64,000 nucleotides of DNA from Aureimonas psammosilenae (GTDB lineage: Bacteria; Pseudomonadota; Alphaproteobacteria; Rhizobiales; Rhizobiaceae): positions 310,001 through 374,000 of the forward strand of contig NZ_WEZG01000003.1 in assembly GCF_009176975.1 (NCBI RefSeq). The letters are read 5' to 3'. The notes under the pieces are model-generated. The model was given only the letters and a program-made list of their open reading frames with translations, did not search any database and was not told the DNA's origin. Every line of letters starts with the position of its first letter. The first letter of the stretch is position 1. The position numbers were made by a program, and so were the translations under genes. Shown here one piece after another: positions 17,029 through 26,636 of the stretch.

Positions 17029-19218
17029 TCAGGCCGCCTTGACGGCTGCGCGGCGCGGCAGATGGGCGACGATGTTCTCGATCATGCGCATCCCGGCCTG
17101 CCCGCCGAGGCTCATGATGCTTTCGGGATGGAACTGCACCGCCGCGACCGGCTCCGAGCGATGCTCGAAGGCCATCACCACCCCATCCTCGGTTTCCGCC
17201 GTGACCTCGAATTCACGCGGCAGACGCACCGGATCGGCGAAGATCGAGTGGTAGCGCCCGACCGTCACCTCCTGCGGCAGACCGGAGAAGATGATGCCGG
17301 GCTTGGCCACCCTGATCCGCGACGGCTTGCCGTGAACCGGCATGTGCAGCGTACGCAAGGTGCCGCCATAGGCTTCCGCCAAGGCCTGGAGACCGAGGCA
17401 CACGCCGAAGATCGGGAAGCCGCGCTGGCGCGCCGCCTGGATGGTGTTCTTGCAGTCGAAATCCGCCGGGTTGCCAGGGCCCGGGGAAAGAACCACGAGG
17501 TCGGGCGACACCCGGTCGAAGATTTCCTCCGGAACGGGGGTGCGGACGGTGGTGACCTCCGCGCCGGTCTGTCGGAAGTAGTTGGCGAGGGTGTGAACGA
17601 AAGAGTCCTCGTGATCCACGAGAAGCACCTTCAAGCCCGCGCCGACCTTGGCCGGCTCGCGCTCCGGGCCGACGGCGTTGGAAGTCCCCGCTTCCCGGAT
17701 CGCGGACAGCATGGCGGAAGCCTTCAACTCGGTTTCCGCCTCTTCCTCTTCCGGGTTGGAATCGTAGAGAAGCGTCGCGCCCGCCCTCACCTCGGCCACG
17801 CCGTCCTTCAAGCGGATCGTGCGCAGCGTCAGGCCGGTATTCATGTCGCCGTTGAAGTGGATCATGCCGATCGCGCCACCATACCAGGCGCGCGGGCTTC
17901 TCTCGTTCTGCTCGATGAAGCGCATGGCCCAGAGCTTGGGCGCGCCCGTCACCGTCACCGCCCAGGCATGGGACAGGAAGGCGTCGAAGGCATCCATGCC
18001 TTCGCGCAAGCGCCCCTCGATGTGATCCACGGTATGGATGAGGCGCGAATACATCTCGATCTGGCGGCGACCGATCACCCGCACCGAACCCGGCTCACAG
18101 ACGCGGCTCTTGTCGTTGCGGTCGACATCCGAGCACATGGTCAGCTCGGACTCGTCCTTCTTGGAGTTCAAAAGCTTGATGATCTGCTCGGAATCCGAGA
18201 TCGCGTCGCTGCCGCGCTTGATGGTGCCCGAGATCGGACAAGTCTCGACTCGGCGCCCGGTGACGCGCACGAACATTTCGGGGCTCGCGCCGATCAGGAA
18301 CTCGTTCTGCCCCAGATTGATGAAGAAGGAATAGGGCGACGGGTTGATGCTCTTCAGCTTGCGCGACACGGCCGAAGGCTCGGTTTCGCAGCGCTCGAAG
18401 AAGGTTTGGCCGGGGACGACCTCGAACAGGTCGCCGCGCATGAACTTCTCCTTCGCGCGCTTCACGAGTTCGGCATATTCGCCGGGCTTGTGGTCGCCGC
18501 GCGAGGGGATGCGCTCCGACGAGGCGAAAGGCGCGTCCGGGCCGCCGCCTTCAAGACCTTCCGTCGTGCGGCCGCCCTTCTCGAAGCTGTAGCGCTCGAC
18601 ATAAGCGCGCACCGAATGATGATCCACCATCAGGATTTCGTCGGGCAGATAAAGAACGATATCGCGCCGGTCAGCGGGCCGGGCGAGGCTTTCCTTCACC
18701 GGGTCGAACTGAAAGGCGAGATCGTAACCGAAGGCGCCGTAGAGGCCGAGATCGGAATCGTCACCAGAGCGGAACAGCGACACAATGCGGCGCAGAACCG
18801 AAAATACGGTCGGCATGCGCGAGCGCTCTTCTTCCGTGAAGGCGCGCGAGGGTTCGGCGATGCGCAGGTCGATCCGCCGGTCGGACGCGGACTGCTCGGC
18901 GATGTCGGGATCACCGTCGAGAACCTCGGCGACGAAGGCGAGAAGCACCTCCCCGCGCGGGTTCAGCGCTTCGATCCACAGGTCGCGGCCAGCGGACGTC
19001 ACCATCAGCGGCGGATCGACGATGGCCGTGTCCCAGCGGGTATAGCGCCCGGGATATTCGTAGTTCGACGAAAAGACCGCGCCGCGCCGGGTGTCGAGCT
19101 TCTGCGCGTAAGGCTCGATGGCGCCTGCGTAATCCACGTATTCGCGCCGGCGGGTGACGCTGACGCCGCCTTCCGTCACATAGCGCTCCGCACCGTCGGC
19201 CAGGGTCTCGATAGCCAT
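17029..19218 (-). CDS. trpE: fused anthranilate synthase components I and II, TrpE(G)
   Basis: This 729-residue fusion makes anthranilate from chorismate and glutamine. The TrpE part covers residues 1 to about 520 ([40 protein letters not shown], and the C-terminal [12 protein letters not shown]-type block). A linker of about 20 residues leads to TrpG ([24 protein letters not shown], the catalytic Cys in [11 protein letters not shown], and the His/Glu pair in VQFHPES). The fusion is typical of Rhizobiales. The ATG at 19216-19218 has a strong site (GAGGAGAGG) seven bases upstream. It is controlled by the trpL attenuator just upstream. Confidence 0.97.
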   Translation of the reverse strand: MAIETLADGAERYVTEGGVSVTRRREYVDYAGAIEPYAQKLDTRRGAVFSSNYEYPGRYTRWDTAIVDPPLMVTSAGRDLWIEALNPRGEVLLAFVAEVLDGDPDIAEQSASDRRIDLRIAEPSRAFTEEERSRMPTVFSVLRRIVSLFRSGDDSDLGLYGAFGYDLAFQFDPVKESLARPADRRDIVLYLPDEILMVDHHSVRAYVERYSFEKGGRTTEGLEGGGPDAPFASSERIPSRGDHKPGEYAELVKRAKEKFMRGDLFEVVPGQTFFERCETEPSAVSRKLKSINPSPYSFFINLGQNEFLIGASPEMFVRVTGRRVETCPISGTIKRGSDAISDSEQIIKLLNSKKDESELTMCSDVDRNDKSRVCEPGSVRVIGRRQIEMYSRLIHTVDHIEGRLREGMDAFDAFLSHAWAVTVTGAPKLWAMRFIEQNERSPRAWYGGAIGMIHFNGDMNTGLTLRTIRLKDGVAEVRAGATLLYDSNPEEEEAETELKASAMLSAIREAGTSNAVGPEREPAKVGAGLKVLLVDHEDSFVHTLANYFRQTGAEVTTVRTPVPEEIFDRVSPDLVVLSPGPGNPADFDCKNTIQAARQRGFPIFGVCLGLQALAEAYGGTLRTLHMPVHGKPSRIRVAKPGIIFSGLPQEVTVGRYHSIFADPVRLPREFEVTAETEDGVVMAFEHRSEPVAAVQFHPESIMSLGGQAGMRMIENIVAHLPRRAAVKAA

Positions 19219-19256
19219 CAGTCCTCTCCTCAAGCAATCCCGGAGCCGGCGCCAAC

Positions 19257-19290
19257 AAAAAAGGCCGCCGGACGAGTCCAGGGCGACCTT
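19257..19290 (-). terminator. trp attenuator terminator
   Basis: On the minus strand AAGGTCGCC pairs with GGCGGCCTT (nine pairs, one G-U) around a 12-base loop and runs straight into six T residues, 38 bases after the trpL stop and 38 bases before trpE(G). This is a complete intrinsic terminator in the position expected for transcription attenuation by ribosome stalling on trpL. Confidence 0.92.
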
Positions 19291-19327
19291 GTCGTTTCGT
19301 CAACGCGCGAACGATCCCGGGCCGCCT

Positions 19328-19372
19328 TCAGCGGGCCCACCACCAACGGTTCGAGATCGGAGCGTTCGTCAT
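19328..19372 (-). CDS. trpL: trp operon leader peptide
   Basis: A 14-codon frame encodes MTNAPISNRWWWAR. The three consecutive Trp codons followed by Ala-Arg-stop match the S. meliloti trpL peptide pattern, which ends in WWWAR. When charged Trp-tRNA is scarce, ribosomes stall on the Trp codons and the downstream terminator does not form. No ribosome site is present before the ATG. In S. meliloti the trpL transcript is leaderless and begins at this ATG, and a promoter-like pair is positioned here for the same arrangement. In that species the attenuated RNA (rnTrpL) and the peptide also act in trans. Confidence 0.93.
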   Translation of the reverse strand: MTNAPISNRWWWAR

Positions 19373-19379
19373 GCATGAA

Positions 19380-19408
19380 CTGCTAACGCAAACGAACCTC
19401 AAGAGCAA
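19380..19408 (-). promoter_or_regulatory. candidate promoter of trpL-trpE(G)
   Basis: On the minus strand TTGCTC (19403-19408) and TAGCAG (19380-19385) are separated by 17 bases, and seven bases separate the second box from the trpL ATG. This would place transcription start at or next to the A of the ATG, consistent with a leaderless trpL mRNA. The -10 match is modest. Confidence 0.45.
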
Positions 19409-19561
19409 TTGCCCTCGGAGGCCCCGGCCATCGAAAAGCGGGCCGGCAGCGATCATTCGGTCCAGTGACCACAGCGCTTCATGCGGATTTAACCTTAACG
19501 ACGCAGATTCGAACGGCCCGCTTCGGCGCCATTACCGCTCTTTTTCAGCGATTCCCGATCC

Positions 19562-21466
19562 ATGCGTATCCGAACGAGCTTCTGCGCCTTCACAGCCGTG
19601 ATCGGGGTCGCGGTCACGGTCGCCTTCGGGACGACGCTCTACACGTTCGACGCGATCCGCATCGGCGGACCGCTCTACGACCGGATCATCCAAGGCGAGG
19701 ATGTGGTGGCCGACGTTCTGCCGCCGCCGCTTTATCTCGTGGAATCCTATCTGGACGTCACCCTCGCCCAGAACGGAACGATGAAGGTCGACACGGCGCG
19801 CGCCAAGCTCGCCGAGCTTCGCAAACAGTTCGATCAGCGCCAATCGCACTGGCTCGTTTCCGATCTGCCTGCAGATCTGAAGGATCTTGTCACCGTGCAG
19901 TCCTTCGGAGAAGCGCAACGCTTCTGGGCGGCGGTGGAGAACGATTTCCTGCCCTCGCTCGCCAAAGGGGACGCGTCAGGGGCGACGCGCGGCTACGAGG
20001 CAGCGAGCGCGGCCTATGCCGCGCACCGCGCAGTCGTGGACAGGATCGTGGAAACGGGCGCGGCTCTCAGCCACCAGACGGAAGCGGAAGCGAAATCCGC
20101 CGAGTTCTCCCGCATCCTGATCCAGATGGGCACCGCCCTTTCGGTCTTTCTGGTTCTGGGTGCGGGCCTTGCCCTCGGGCTCCGGCGCATCGTGCGTCCC
20201 CTTTCGGACATGACTGAAGCCATGCGCCGCATCTCCAAGGGCGATCTCGACATCGCCGTCCCGAGCCTCGACCGCCATGACGAGATCGGCGAACTGGCCG
20301 AAGCGCTCGAAGTGTTCAAGTCCGCCGAAGCGGATCGGCGTGGCCTGCAGCAGAGCGCCATCGCAGCCGAACGCCAGTCCAAGGTGGAAACGACCCGCGC
20401 CGCCGAACAGGCCTCGGTGGATGTTCGCAACGTCCTGATCGCCCGCCTTCAGCCGGCCTTCCAGCGCTTGGCCGGCGGCGATCTCCAGGTCCGGCTCGAC
20501 CAGTCCATCGGCGCCGAGTTCGACGAGGTGCGCACGCTCTTCAACGACAGCGTCATGAAGCTCGAAACGGTGATGGCGACCCTCGTTCGCACCGTCACGT
20601 CGATCGGCGAGGATCTCGGCGAAATTTCCGGCGCGACGAACGAGCTTTCGCAACGAACCGAACAACAGGCGGCAACGCTGGAGGAAACCGTCGCAGCGTT
20701 GAAGGAAGTCGCGGCGGCCGTGAACGACACCGCCGACAATGCCGGTCACGCCCGCACGGTGGTGGAGGAAACGCAAAAGAGCGCCAACCGCAGCGGACAG
20801 ATCGCGGCGCGCGCGGCGGCGGCCATGGCCGAGATCGAGGCCTCCTCCGGCAAAATCGGCAAGATCATCGGACTGATCGACGAGATCGCCTTTCAGACCA
20901 ATCTCCTGGCGTTGAACGCCGGTGTCGAGGCGGCCAGAGCCGGCGAGTCCGGTCGGGGCTTCGCGGTGGTGGCGCTGGAAGTGCGCGGCCTTGCCCAGCG
21001 CTCGGCCAACGCGGCCAACGAAATCAAGGAGCTGATCGCGGCTTCCGTGGAACAGGTCGGACGCGGCGTCGAACTCGTCACGGCGTCCGGCAATTCGCTG
21101 AAGGAGATCGTCTCCCGCTTCGGCGAAACCGGCGACCTCGTCGCCCGCATCGCGGCAAGCGCCAAGCAGCAGGCGGTTTCCTTGAAGGAAGTCTCCACCG
21201 CCGCCGACCAGATGGACAAGGTCACGCAGCAGAATGCGGCCATGGTGGAGCAGACCACGGCCGCCGCCGGGAAGGTCACCGACGAAACCCGGCATCTGGC
21301 CGAGATCATCCAGCGCTTCCGCATCGGCGGAGCGCCGCAAACGGCCCATGTCGTGCCGGTGACTGTGAGACAGCCGGCGCCCGTGCGGCAGATGCGAACC
21401 GTCGGCCGCGGCGCCGCCGCGCCAAAGCCGGCCGCCTCCGCGTCGCGCGACTGGCAGGAGTTCTGA
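19562..21466 (+). CDS. methyl-accepting chemotaxis protein
   Basis: This 634-residue receptor has a first membrane helix at about residues 8-28 and a periplasmic helical sensor of about 160 residues. A second helix follows near residues 190-213, then a HAMP domain ([20 protein letters not shown]). A long cytoplasmic methyl-accepting domain has the conserved hairpin tip [20 protein letters not shown] near residues 440-460. The tail is Pro/Ala-rich and ends DWQEF, resembling a CheR-tethering pentapeptide. The ligand is unknown. It is monocistronic; the 189 bases upstream, beyond the divergent trpL, show an A+T-rich stretch (GATTTAACCTTAACG) but no sure promoter. Confidence 0.93.
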   Translation: MRIRTSFCAFTAVIGVAVTVAFGTTLYTFDAIRIGGPLYDRIIQGEDVVADVLPPPLYLVESYLDVTLAQNGTMKVDTARAKLAELRKQFDQRQSHWLVSDLPADLKDLVTVQSFGEAQRFWAAVENDFLPSLAKGDASGATRGYEAASAAYAAHRAVVDRIVETGAALSHQTEAEAKSAEFSRILIQMGTALSVFLVLGAGLALGLRRIVRPLSDMTEAMRRISKGDLDIAVPSLDRHDEIGELAEALEVFKSAEADRRGLQQSAIAAERQSKVETTRAAEQASVDVRNVLIARLQPAFQRLAGGDLQVRLDQSIGAEFDEVRTLFNDSVMKLETVMATLVRTVTSIGEDLGEISGATNELSQRTEQQAATLEETVAALKEVAAAVNDTADNAGHARTVVEETQKSANRSGQIAARAAAAMAEIEASSGKIGKIIGLIDEIAFQTNLLALNAGVEAARAGESGRGFAVVALEVRGLAQRSANAANEIKELIAASVEQVGRGVELVTASGNSLKEIVSRFGETGDLVARIAASAKQQAVSLKEVSTAADQMDKVTQQNAAMVEQTTAAAGKVTDETRHLAEIIQRFRIGGAPQTAHVVPVTVRQPAPVRQMRTVGRGAAAPKPAASASRDWQEF

Positions 21467-21469
21467 GCG

Positions 21470-23149
21470 CTAGAAGAGCCCCTGAATCTCGCCGGCCTCG
21501 TCGATCCTGATGCGCTCGGCGGCTGGACGGCGCGGCAGACCCGGCATGGTCAGCACCTCGCCGCACAAAGCCACGACGAAGCCCGCGCCGGCCGACAGCC
21601 GCACTTCGCGAACATGAACGCCGAAGTTTTCCGGCGCGCCGAGAAGCGCCGGATCGGCCGAGAACGAGTAAGGCGTCTTGGCCATGCAGACCGGCAGGTG
21701 CCCGTAGCCCCGCGCCTCGAAATCCGCAAGTTGCCCGAGAACGCCACGCTCGACCGTGACGGCCGCGCCGCGATAGATGCGCTTCACCACCGTTTCGATC
21801 TTCTCGATCAAGGGCAGTCCGTCGGCATAGATCGGCTGGAAGCGCGCCGTGCCGCCGTCCGCGAGCGCCGCGACCTTTTCCGCCAGTTCCACCGCGCCCG
21901 CCGAGCCTTCCGCCCAATGCCGGCAAAGGATCGCTTCGGCGCCCTGGATCGCCGCATAATCTTTCAAAGCATCGATCTCGGCTTGAGTGTCGGTCGCGAA
22001 GTGGTTGATCGCCACCACCACCGGCACGCCGAAGGCGCGCACGTTCTCGATATGCCGGCCGAGATTGACCGCGCCGCGCTTGACGGCCGCGACGTCTTCC
22101 GCCGCCAGATCCTCCTTCGATACGCCGCCGTTCATCTTGGCGGAGCGGACGGTGGCGACGATCACGCAGGCAGCGGGCGACAGGCCTGCCTGCCGGCACT
22201 TGATGTCGAAGAACTTTTCCGCGCCGAGATCGGCCCCGAATCCGGCCTCCGTCACGACGTAGTCGGCGAGTTTCAACGCCGCCTTGGTCGCCACCACCGA
22301 GTTGCAGCCATGCGCGATGTTGGCGAAGGGACCGCCATGGACCAGCGCCGGATTGTTCTCGATCGTCTGCACGAGATTCGGCAGCATGGCATCCTTCAGA
22401 AGCGTTGCCATCGCCCCCGTCGCGCCGATGTCGCGCGCGAAGACCGGTGTGCGGTCGGTGCGGAAGGCCACGACGATCTCGCCGAGCCGGCGTTCGAGGT
22501 CTGCCAGATCCTCCGCAAGGCACAGGATCGCCATCACTTCAGAGGCGACCGTAATGTCGAAACCCGCTTCGCGTGGATAACCGTTCGCCGGCCCGCCGAG
22601 CGCGGTCACGATATCGCGCAGGGCCCGGTCGTTCATGTCGAGAACGCGCCGCCAGACGATGCGGCGCGTGTCGATCCGTTCGGCGTTTCCCCAGTAGACA
22701 TGGTTGTCGATCATCGCGGCCAGCAGGTTGTGGGCCGCCGTGATCGCGTGGAAATCTCCGGTGAAGTGGAGGTTGATGTCTTCCATCGGCACGACCTGCG
22801 CCATGCCGCCGCCCGTCGCGCCGCCCTTCTGGCCGAAGCAAGGACCGAGCGAGGGTTCGCGCAGGCAGATCGCGGTTCGCCGTCCGATTCGCGCCAGCGC
22901 ATCGCCGAGCCCGACCGTCGTCGTGGACTTGCCTTCGCCGGCAGGCGTCGGGTTCACCGCCGTCACCAGAATGAGCTTGCCGTCGGGCTTTCCCTTCAAG
23001 CCGGCAAGGAAGTCGGCTTGGATCTTGGCCTTGTCGCGTCCGTAGGGAATGAGGCTCTCGGCCGGGACGCCGAGCCGCGTCGCGACCTCCCCGATGGGAA
23101 GCTTGGAAGCGGCCCGAGCGATCTCGATATCGGATTTCGGCAGCGCCAT
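21470..23149 (-). CDS. fhs: formate--tetrahydrofolate ligase
   Basis: This 559-residue enzyme makes 10-formyl-THF from formate, THF and ATP. Conserved blocks are present: [18 protein letters not shown] (P-loop), [37 protein letters not shown], and NHFATDT followed by FADIKCR-like [10 protein letters not shown]. The ATG at 23147-23149 has AAAGGGA eight bases upstream, so longer readings are unnecessary. It lies downstream of the small-RNA terminator at 23246-23274 and so must have its own promoter in the roughly 95-base gap. Confidence 0.96.
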   Translation of the reverse strand: MALPKSDIEIARAASKLPIGEVATRLGVPAESLIPYGRDKAKIQADFLAGLKGKPDGKLILVTAVNPTPAGEGKSTTTVGLGDALARIGRRTAICLREPSLGPCFGQKGGATGGGMAQVVPMEDINLHFTGDFHAITAAHNLLAAMIDNHVYWGNAERIDTRRIVWRRVLDMNDRALRDIVTALGGPANGYPREAGFDITVASEVMAILCLAEDLADLERRLGEIVVAFRTDRTPVFARDIGATGAMATLLKDAMLPNLVQTIENNPALVHGGPFANIAHGCNSVVATKAALKLADYVVTEAGFGADLGAEKFFDIKCRQAGLSPAACVIVATVRSAKMNGGVSKEDLAAEDVAAVKRGAVNLGRHIENVRAFGVPVVVAINHFATDTQAEIDALKDYAAIQGAEAILCRHWAEGSAGAVELAEKVAALADGGTARFQPIYADGLPLIEKIETVVKRIYRGAAVTVERGVLGQLADFEARGYGHLPVCMAKTPYSFSADPALLGAPENFGVHVREVRLSAGAGFVVALCGEVLTMPGLPRRPAAERIRIDEAGEIQGLF

Positions 23150-23245
23150 TCGATCCCTTTCCACAGGCGACGACGCTTCGGAGACCGTGCCGCAAACGCC
23201 AAGGAAGGGCGCGCATCGCCGACGTCAACGGGGGATGGATAAACG

Positions 23246-23274
23246 ACAAAAGCCCGGAGGGGAGGACTCCGGGC
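23246..23274 (-). terminator. intrinsic terminator ending the candidate sRNA
   Basis: It has an eight-pair stem GCCCGGAG/CTCCGGGC, a TCCTCCC loop and a T run (TTTTG) on the minus strand. It separates the sRNA from fhs. Confidence 0.85.
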
Positions 23275-23418
23275 TTCCGTCATTCGGGCAGTCTCGGCCA
23301 GCGGTACGTTGCGTTGGGAGGAAACGCCTGCGTCCCTGGTTGCGGTCGAACAAGTCGCTCCAACCGATTTCGTTCCGGAGCTGGGAGGAAACTCCAGGGC
23401 CACGGTCTCGGCGACCTG
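23246..23418 (-). ncRNA. candidate trans-acting sRNA with three UCCUCCC hairpin loops (cuckoo/alpha-r14 type)
   Basis: On the minus strand three hairpins each expose the same 7-base loop TCCTCCC, complementary to Shine-Dalgarno sequences. Hairpin 1 is 23377-23395 (GGAGTT/AGCTCC stem). Hairpin 2 is 23311-23327 (GCGTT/AACGC). Hairpin 3 is 23252-23274 (GCCCGGAG/CTCCGGGC), which is an intrinsic terminator followed by TTTTGTCG. Established comparison: alpha-r14 RNAs (NfeR1 in S. meliloti) and cuckoo/CcsR RNAs in Rhodobacteraceae carry repeated CCUCCUCCC-type loops and end in such a terminator. The 5' end near 23418 is estimated; a -10-like TTATCC lies around 23425-23430. It sits between fhs and divergent choX, where no protein gene is convincing. 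Confidence 0.72.
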
Positions 23419-23664
23419 ACTTTCAAAGGATAATTCTTTCATCTTTTCCGAAGCTTGCGCCATTTCATCCGCTGGCTTCCGGGAAGGGTCGCCGGGGTTT
23501 CGTAGCCCTCCGATCGTCCCCCGATGCGCTTATCATGCCTGCGATTTGATCTTGGAACCGTTCTGATGATCTCTTGCGCTGCGATTTGCGGCTGCGCATA
23601 GTCTGCATCGACAGGCATTCCCCGAAAGACCGGCCCGACCGCATCCCGTGAAAGGAAGACGTCC

Positions 23665-24615
23665 ATGAGCCTCATCGCGAAGCTTTCCGGCGCCGTGCTC
23701 GCCGCGGGACTTCTCGCATCGACCTCCGCTTCGGCGCAGGAAGCCGCCAGTTGCGCCACTGTCCGCTTGTCCGATGTCGGCTGGACGGACATCACCGCCA
23801 CCACCGCCGTCGCCAGCACGCTTCTGAAGGGTCTCGGCTACGAGCCGGACGTGAAGGTTCTGTCCGTGCCCGTCACCTTCTCGGCGCTCAAAAGCAACGA
23901 TCTCGACGCCTTTCTCGGCAACTGGATGCCCTCCCAGACCAACGAGGTCACCAAATATCTGAACGACGGCTCGATCGAACAGATCGGCGCCAATCTCGAA
24001 GGCGCGAAATATACGCTGGCCGTTCCGCAATATCTCTTCGATGCCGGCCTGAAGGACTATGCCGACCTGCCGAAGTTCCGCGATCAGCTCGAAGGCCGGA
24101 TCTACGGCATCGAGCCGGGCAACGAGGGCAACGGCCACCTCATCGAGATGATCGAGGCCAACGATTTCGGCACCAAGGGCTTCGAGGTGGTCGAATCCTC
24201 CGAGCAGGGGATGCTGAGCCAGGTGTCTCGCGCCACGAAATCCAAGAAGCCGATCGTCTTTCTCGGCTGGGCGCCTCACCCGATGAACAAGAATTTCCAG
24301 CTCGCCTACCTTTCCGGCGGCGACAAATATTTCGGCGCGAATTTCGGCGGCGCGACCGTTTATACCGTGACGCGCAAGGGCTACTCGGCGGAATGCCCGA
24401 ATGTCGGCGGCTTTTTGAAGAACCTCGTCTTCGATCTCGACGCAGAGAACACGATCATGGGTTCGATTTTGGACGACGGAAAGGACGCGCCGGTTGCCGC
24501 GGCCGAATGGCTGAAGGCGCATCCCGAACGACTCGACGCCTGGTTGAAGGGCGTGAAGACGAAGGACGGCGGCGATGGCCTGGCGGCGGTGAAGACGGCC
24601 CTCGGCTTGTCTTAA
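23665..24615 (+). CDS. choX: choline ABC transporter, substrate-binding protein
   Basis: This 316-residue periplasmic protein has a Sec signal peptide ending in SASA near residue 24. It has the OpuAC/ChoX pattern with aromatic choline-box residues: VGWTDITATTAVAS, LGNWMPS, and FLGWAPHPMN. Family knowledge: in S. meliloti ChoX, Trp and Tyr side chains form a cage around the trimethylammonium group. The start has AAGGAAG upstream. It is the first gene of choXWV. An acetylcholine- or betaine-preferring variant is possible, but gene order and length fit ChoX. Confidence 0.93.
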   Translation: MSLIAKLSGAVLAAGLLASTSASAQEAASCATVRLSDVGWTDITATTAVASTLLKGLGYEPDVKVLSVPVTFSALKSNDLDAFLGNWMPSQTNEVTKYLNDGSIEQIGANLEGAKYTLAVPQYLFDAGLKDYADLPKFRDQLEGRIYGIEPGNEGNGHLIEMIEANDFGTKGFEVVESSEQGMLSQVSRATKSKKPIVFLGWAPHPMNKNFQLAYLSGGDKYFGANFGGATVYTVTRKGYSAECPNVGGFLKNLVFDLDAENTIMGSILDDGKDAPVAAAEWLKAHPERLDAWLKGVKTKDGGDGLAAVKTALGLS

Positions 24616-24714
24616 GGACTTTCCGCATCGGTCTGGCTGCGTCGAAGGGGTGCTCCACCAACGCTCCTTCCCCGCCGCCTCTTTCTTCAACAAGAGCGGA
24701 GACTGGCCGGCATC

Positions 24715-25557
24715 GTGAATTGGCTTCTGGAACACAAGCTGCCGGTCGGCGCCTATGCCGAAGACGTGGTCGACTGGCTGACGGCCAATCTCACCGCCGT
24801 CTTCGACGCCATCACAACCGGGCTCGATCTCTTCATCGGAGCCGTTCTCTTCGCGCTGGAGCGTCCGCACCCGCTGGCGGTGGTGGCGTTCTTCTGCGCC
24901 GTGTCCTGGATCAGCCGGCGCTCGGTGCCGCTGGTGCTGTTCACCCTGGCCGGTCTTCTCCTCATCATCAATCTCGGCTTCTGGAGGGAAACCACGCAAA
25001 CGCTGGCGCTGGTTCTGTCCGCCACCGCCGTTTCCATGGCGATCGGCATTCCGATCGGCGTCGCGGCGGCGCGCCGGGAGTGGTTCCACGCCGTTCTGCG
25101 GCCCGTTCTCGACCTCATGCAGACCATCCCAACCTTCGTGTATCTCATTCCGGCGCTCATCCTTTTCGGCCTCGGCGTGGTGCCGGGGCTGGTGGCGACA
25201 GTGATCTTCGCGGTGCCCGCGCCCATCCGGCTGACGCGTCTCGGCATCGTCTCGACGCCCGCACAGCTCGTGGAAGCTGGGGAGGCCTTCGGCGCGACAT
25301 CCATGCAGCGCTTGTTCAAGGTCGAGCTTCCCTATGCCCTGCCGCAGATCATGGCCGGCCTGACGCAGACCATCATGCTGTCGCTATCCATGGTGGTGAT
25401 CGCAGCTCTCGTCGGTGCCCCGGGTCTCGGCGTGCCGGTTCTGCGGGCCTTGAATTCGGTGAACGTCGCGAAAGGCTTTGAAGCGGGCTTGGCGATCGTC
25501 ATCCTCGCCATCGTTCTGGACAGGCTGTTCCCGGTCGCCGAGGGTAGGAGACGATGA
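24715..25557 (+). CDS. choW: choline ABC transporter, permease
   Basis: This 280-residue inner-membrane permease has about seven hydrophobic segments. The binding-protein-dependent transport signature EAGEAFGATSMQRLFKVELP contacts the ATPase. The start is a GTG at 24715 giving (M)NWLLEHKLPVGAYAEDVVDWL, which matches the usual ChoW N-terminus. A 99-base gap separates it from choX, longer than within the rest of the operon, and may allow different expression of the binding protein. The end overlaps choV by ATGA. Confidence 0.93.
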   Translation: MNWLLEHKLPVGAYAEDVVDWLTANLTAVFDAITTGLDLFIGAVLFALERPHPLAVVAFFCAVSWISRRSVPLVLFTLAGLLLIINLGFWRETTQTLALVLSATAVSMAIGIPIGVAAARREWFHAVLRPVLDLMQTIPTFVYLIPALILFGLGVVPGLVATVIFAVPAPIRLTRLGIVSTPAQLVEAGEAFGATSMQRLFKVELPYALPQIMAGLTQTIMLSLSMVVIAALVGAPGLGVPVLRALNSVNVAKGFEAGLAIVILAIVLDRLFPVAEGRRR

Positions 25558-26636
25558 GCGTGGCAGGCCCAAGCGTCGTTTGCTTTGAGAACGTCTCGAT
25601 CCTGTTCGGGCGCAAGGCCGCGAACGCCCTGCCCCTTATCGACAAAGGCGCGACGCGAGCCGAGATCCGCGAGCAAACCGGCGTGATGCTGGGCGTCGCC
25701 AACGCTGATCTCGCGATCCACCAAGGCGAAATCGCCGTGCTGATGGGCCTGTCCGGCTCCGGCAAGTCGACCCTGATCCGCGCCATCAACGGTCTCGCAC
25801 CGGTCACGCGCGGGCGTGTCCTGGTGGATACGGGACGCGGCACCGTGGACCCGCGCGCCTGCAGCGCCTCACGGTTGAGAGAGCTTCGCCGCCACGAAGT
25901 GGCGATGGTGTTCCAGCAATTCGCGCTTCTGCCCTGGCGAACCGTTTCGGAGAATGTCGGCTTCGGCCTGGAGCTTTCCGGCGTTGAACCGAAGCGACGC
26001 GGCGAAGCGGTGATGCGGCAGCTCGAACTCGTGGGTCTCGCGGATTGGGCCAATGCCCGCGTCGGCGAACTGTCGGGCGGGATGCAGCAGCGCGTCGGGC
26101 TGGCGCGTGCCTTCGCGACGGATGCGCCGATCCTTCTGATGGACGAACCCTTCTCGGCGCTCGATCCGCTGATCCGCACCCGGCTTCAGGACGAGCTGCT
26201 TCAGCTCCAGGCGCGCTTACGCAAGACTATCGTCTTCGTCAGCCACGACCTCGACGAGGCTTTCAAGCTCGGCAACCGCATCGCCATCATGGAAGGCGGG
26301 CACATCGTGCAAACGGGGACTGCTCAGGACATCGTACTGCGTCCTGCCAACGACTATGTCGCGGAGTTCGTGGCCCATATGAACCCCTTGAGCGTCCTGA
26401 CGGCCGGCGACGTGATGACGCCGCTCGACCGGTCGGGCGACACGCCGCCGACTCGCATCGCCGGCAGCGCGAGTTCGGACACGCCGCTGCGCCGCATCCT
26501 GCCGGCTCTGGCAGGCAACGAGGGCGAGGTCATGGTGTCCGAGCAAGGGCGCATTCTGGGGCGCATCGGCGCGCAGGAGATCGTGGAGGCCCTCAGCCGA
26601 CAGCAACGGAAAGCTGAGCTGCCCCTCGCTCGTTAG
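25554..26636 (+). CDS. choV: choline ABC transporter, ATP-binding protein
   Basis: This 360-residue ATPase of the glycine betaine/choline (ProV/OpuAA) type has Walker A GLSGSGKST near residue 64, Q-loop FQQFALLPWRTV, signature LSGGMQQRVGLARA and Walker B ILLMDEPFSALDP. A long N-terminal extension (GVMLGVANADLAI) and a C-terminal CBS-like region (GDVMTPLDRSGDTPP and beyond) are normal for this subgroup. The stop overlaps the stop of convergent dppF by four bases, so no terminator separates the two operons. Confidence 0.93.
   Translation: MSVAGPSVVCFENVSILFGRKAANALPLIDKGATRAEIREQTGVMLGVANADLAIHQGEIAVLMGLSGSGKSTLIRAINGLAPVTRGRVLVDTGRGTVDPRACSASRLRELRRHEVAMVFQQFALLPWRTVSENVGFGLELSGVEPKRRGEAVMRQLELVGLADWANARVGELSGGMQQRVGLARAFATDAPILLMDEPFSALDPLIRTRLQDELLQLQARLRKTIVFVSHDLDEAFKLGNRIAIMEGGHIVQTGTAQDIVLRPANDYVAEFVAHMNPLSVLTAGDVMTPLDRSGDTPPTRIAGSASSDTPLRRILPALAGNEGEVMVSEQGRILGRIGAQEIVEALSRQQRKAELPLAR

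Noticed and set aside
23300-23400. Possible glycine, cobalamin or THF-II riboswitch suggested by repeated GGGAGGAAAC on the plus strand
   Set aside because: The core consensus of these riboswitches is absent, and the repeats are explained by identical TCCTCCC loops on the minus strand ending in a terminator that points toward fhs but does not overlap its leader.
22996-23463. A 155-codon minus-strand frame starting upstream of fhs and covering the three-hairpin region
   Set aside because: It runs through the sRNA hairpins and then overlaps the fhs start in another frame. Its composition is unlike a protein, and the RNA structure explains the conservation better.
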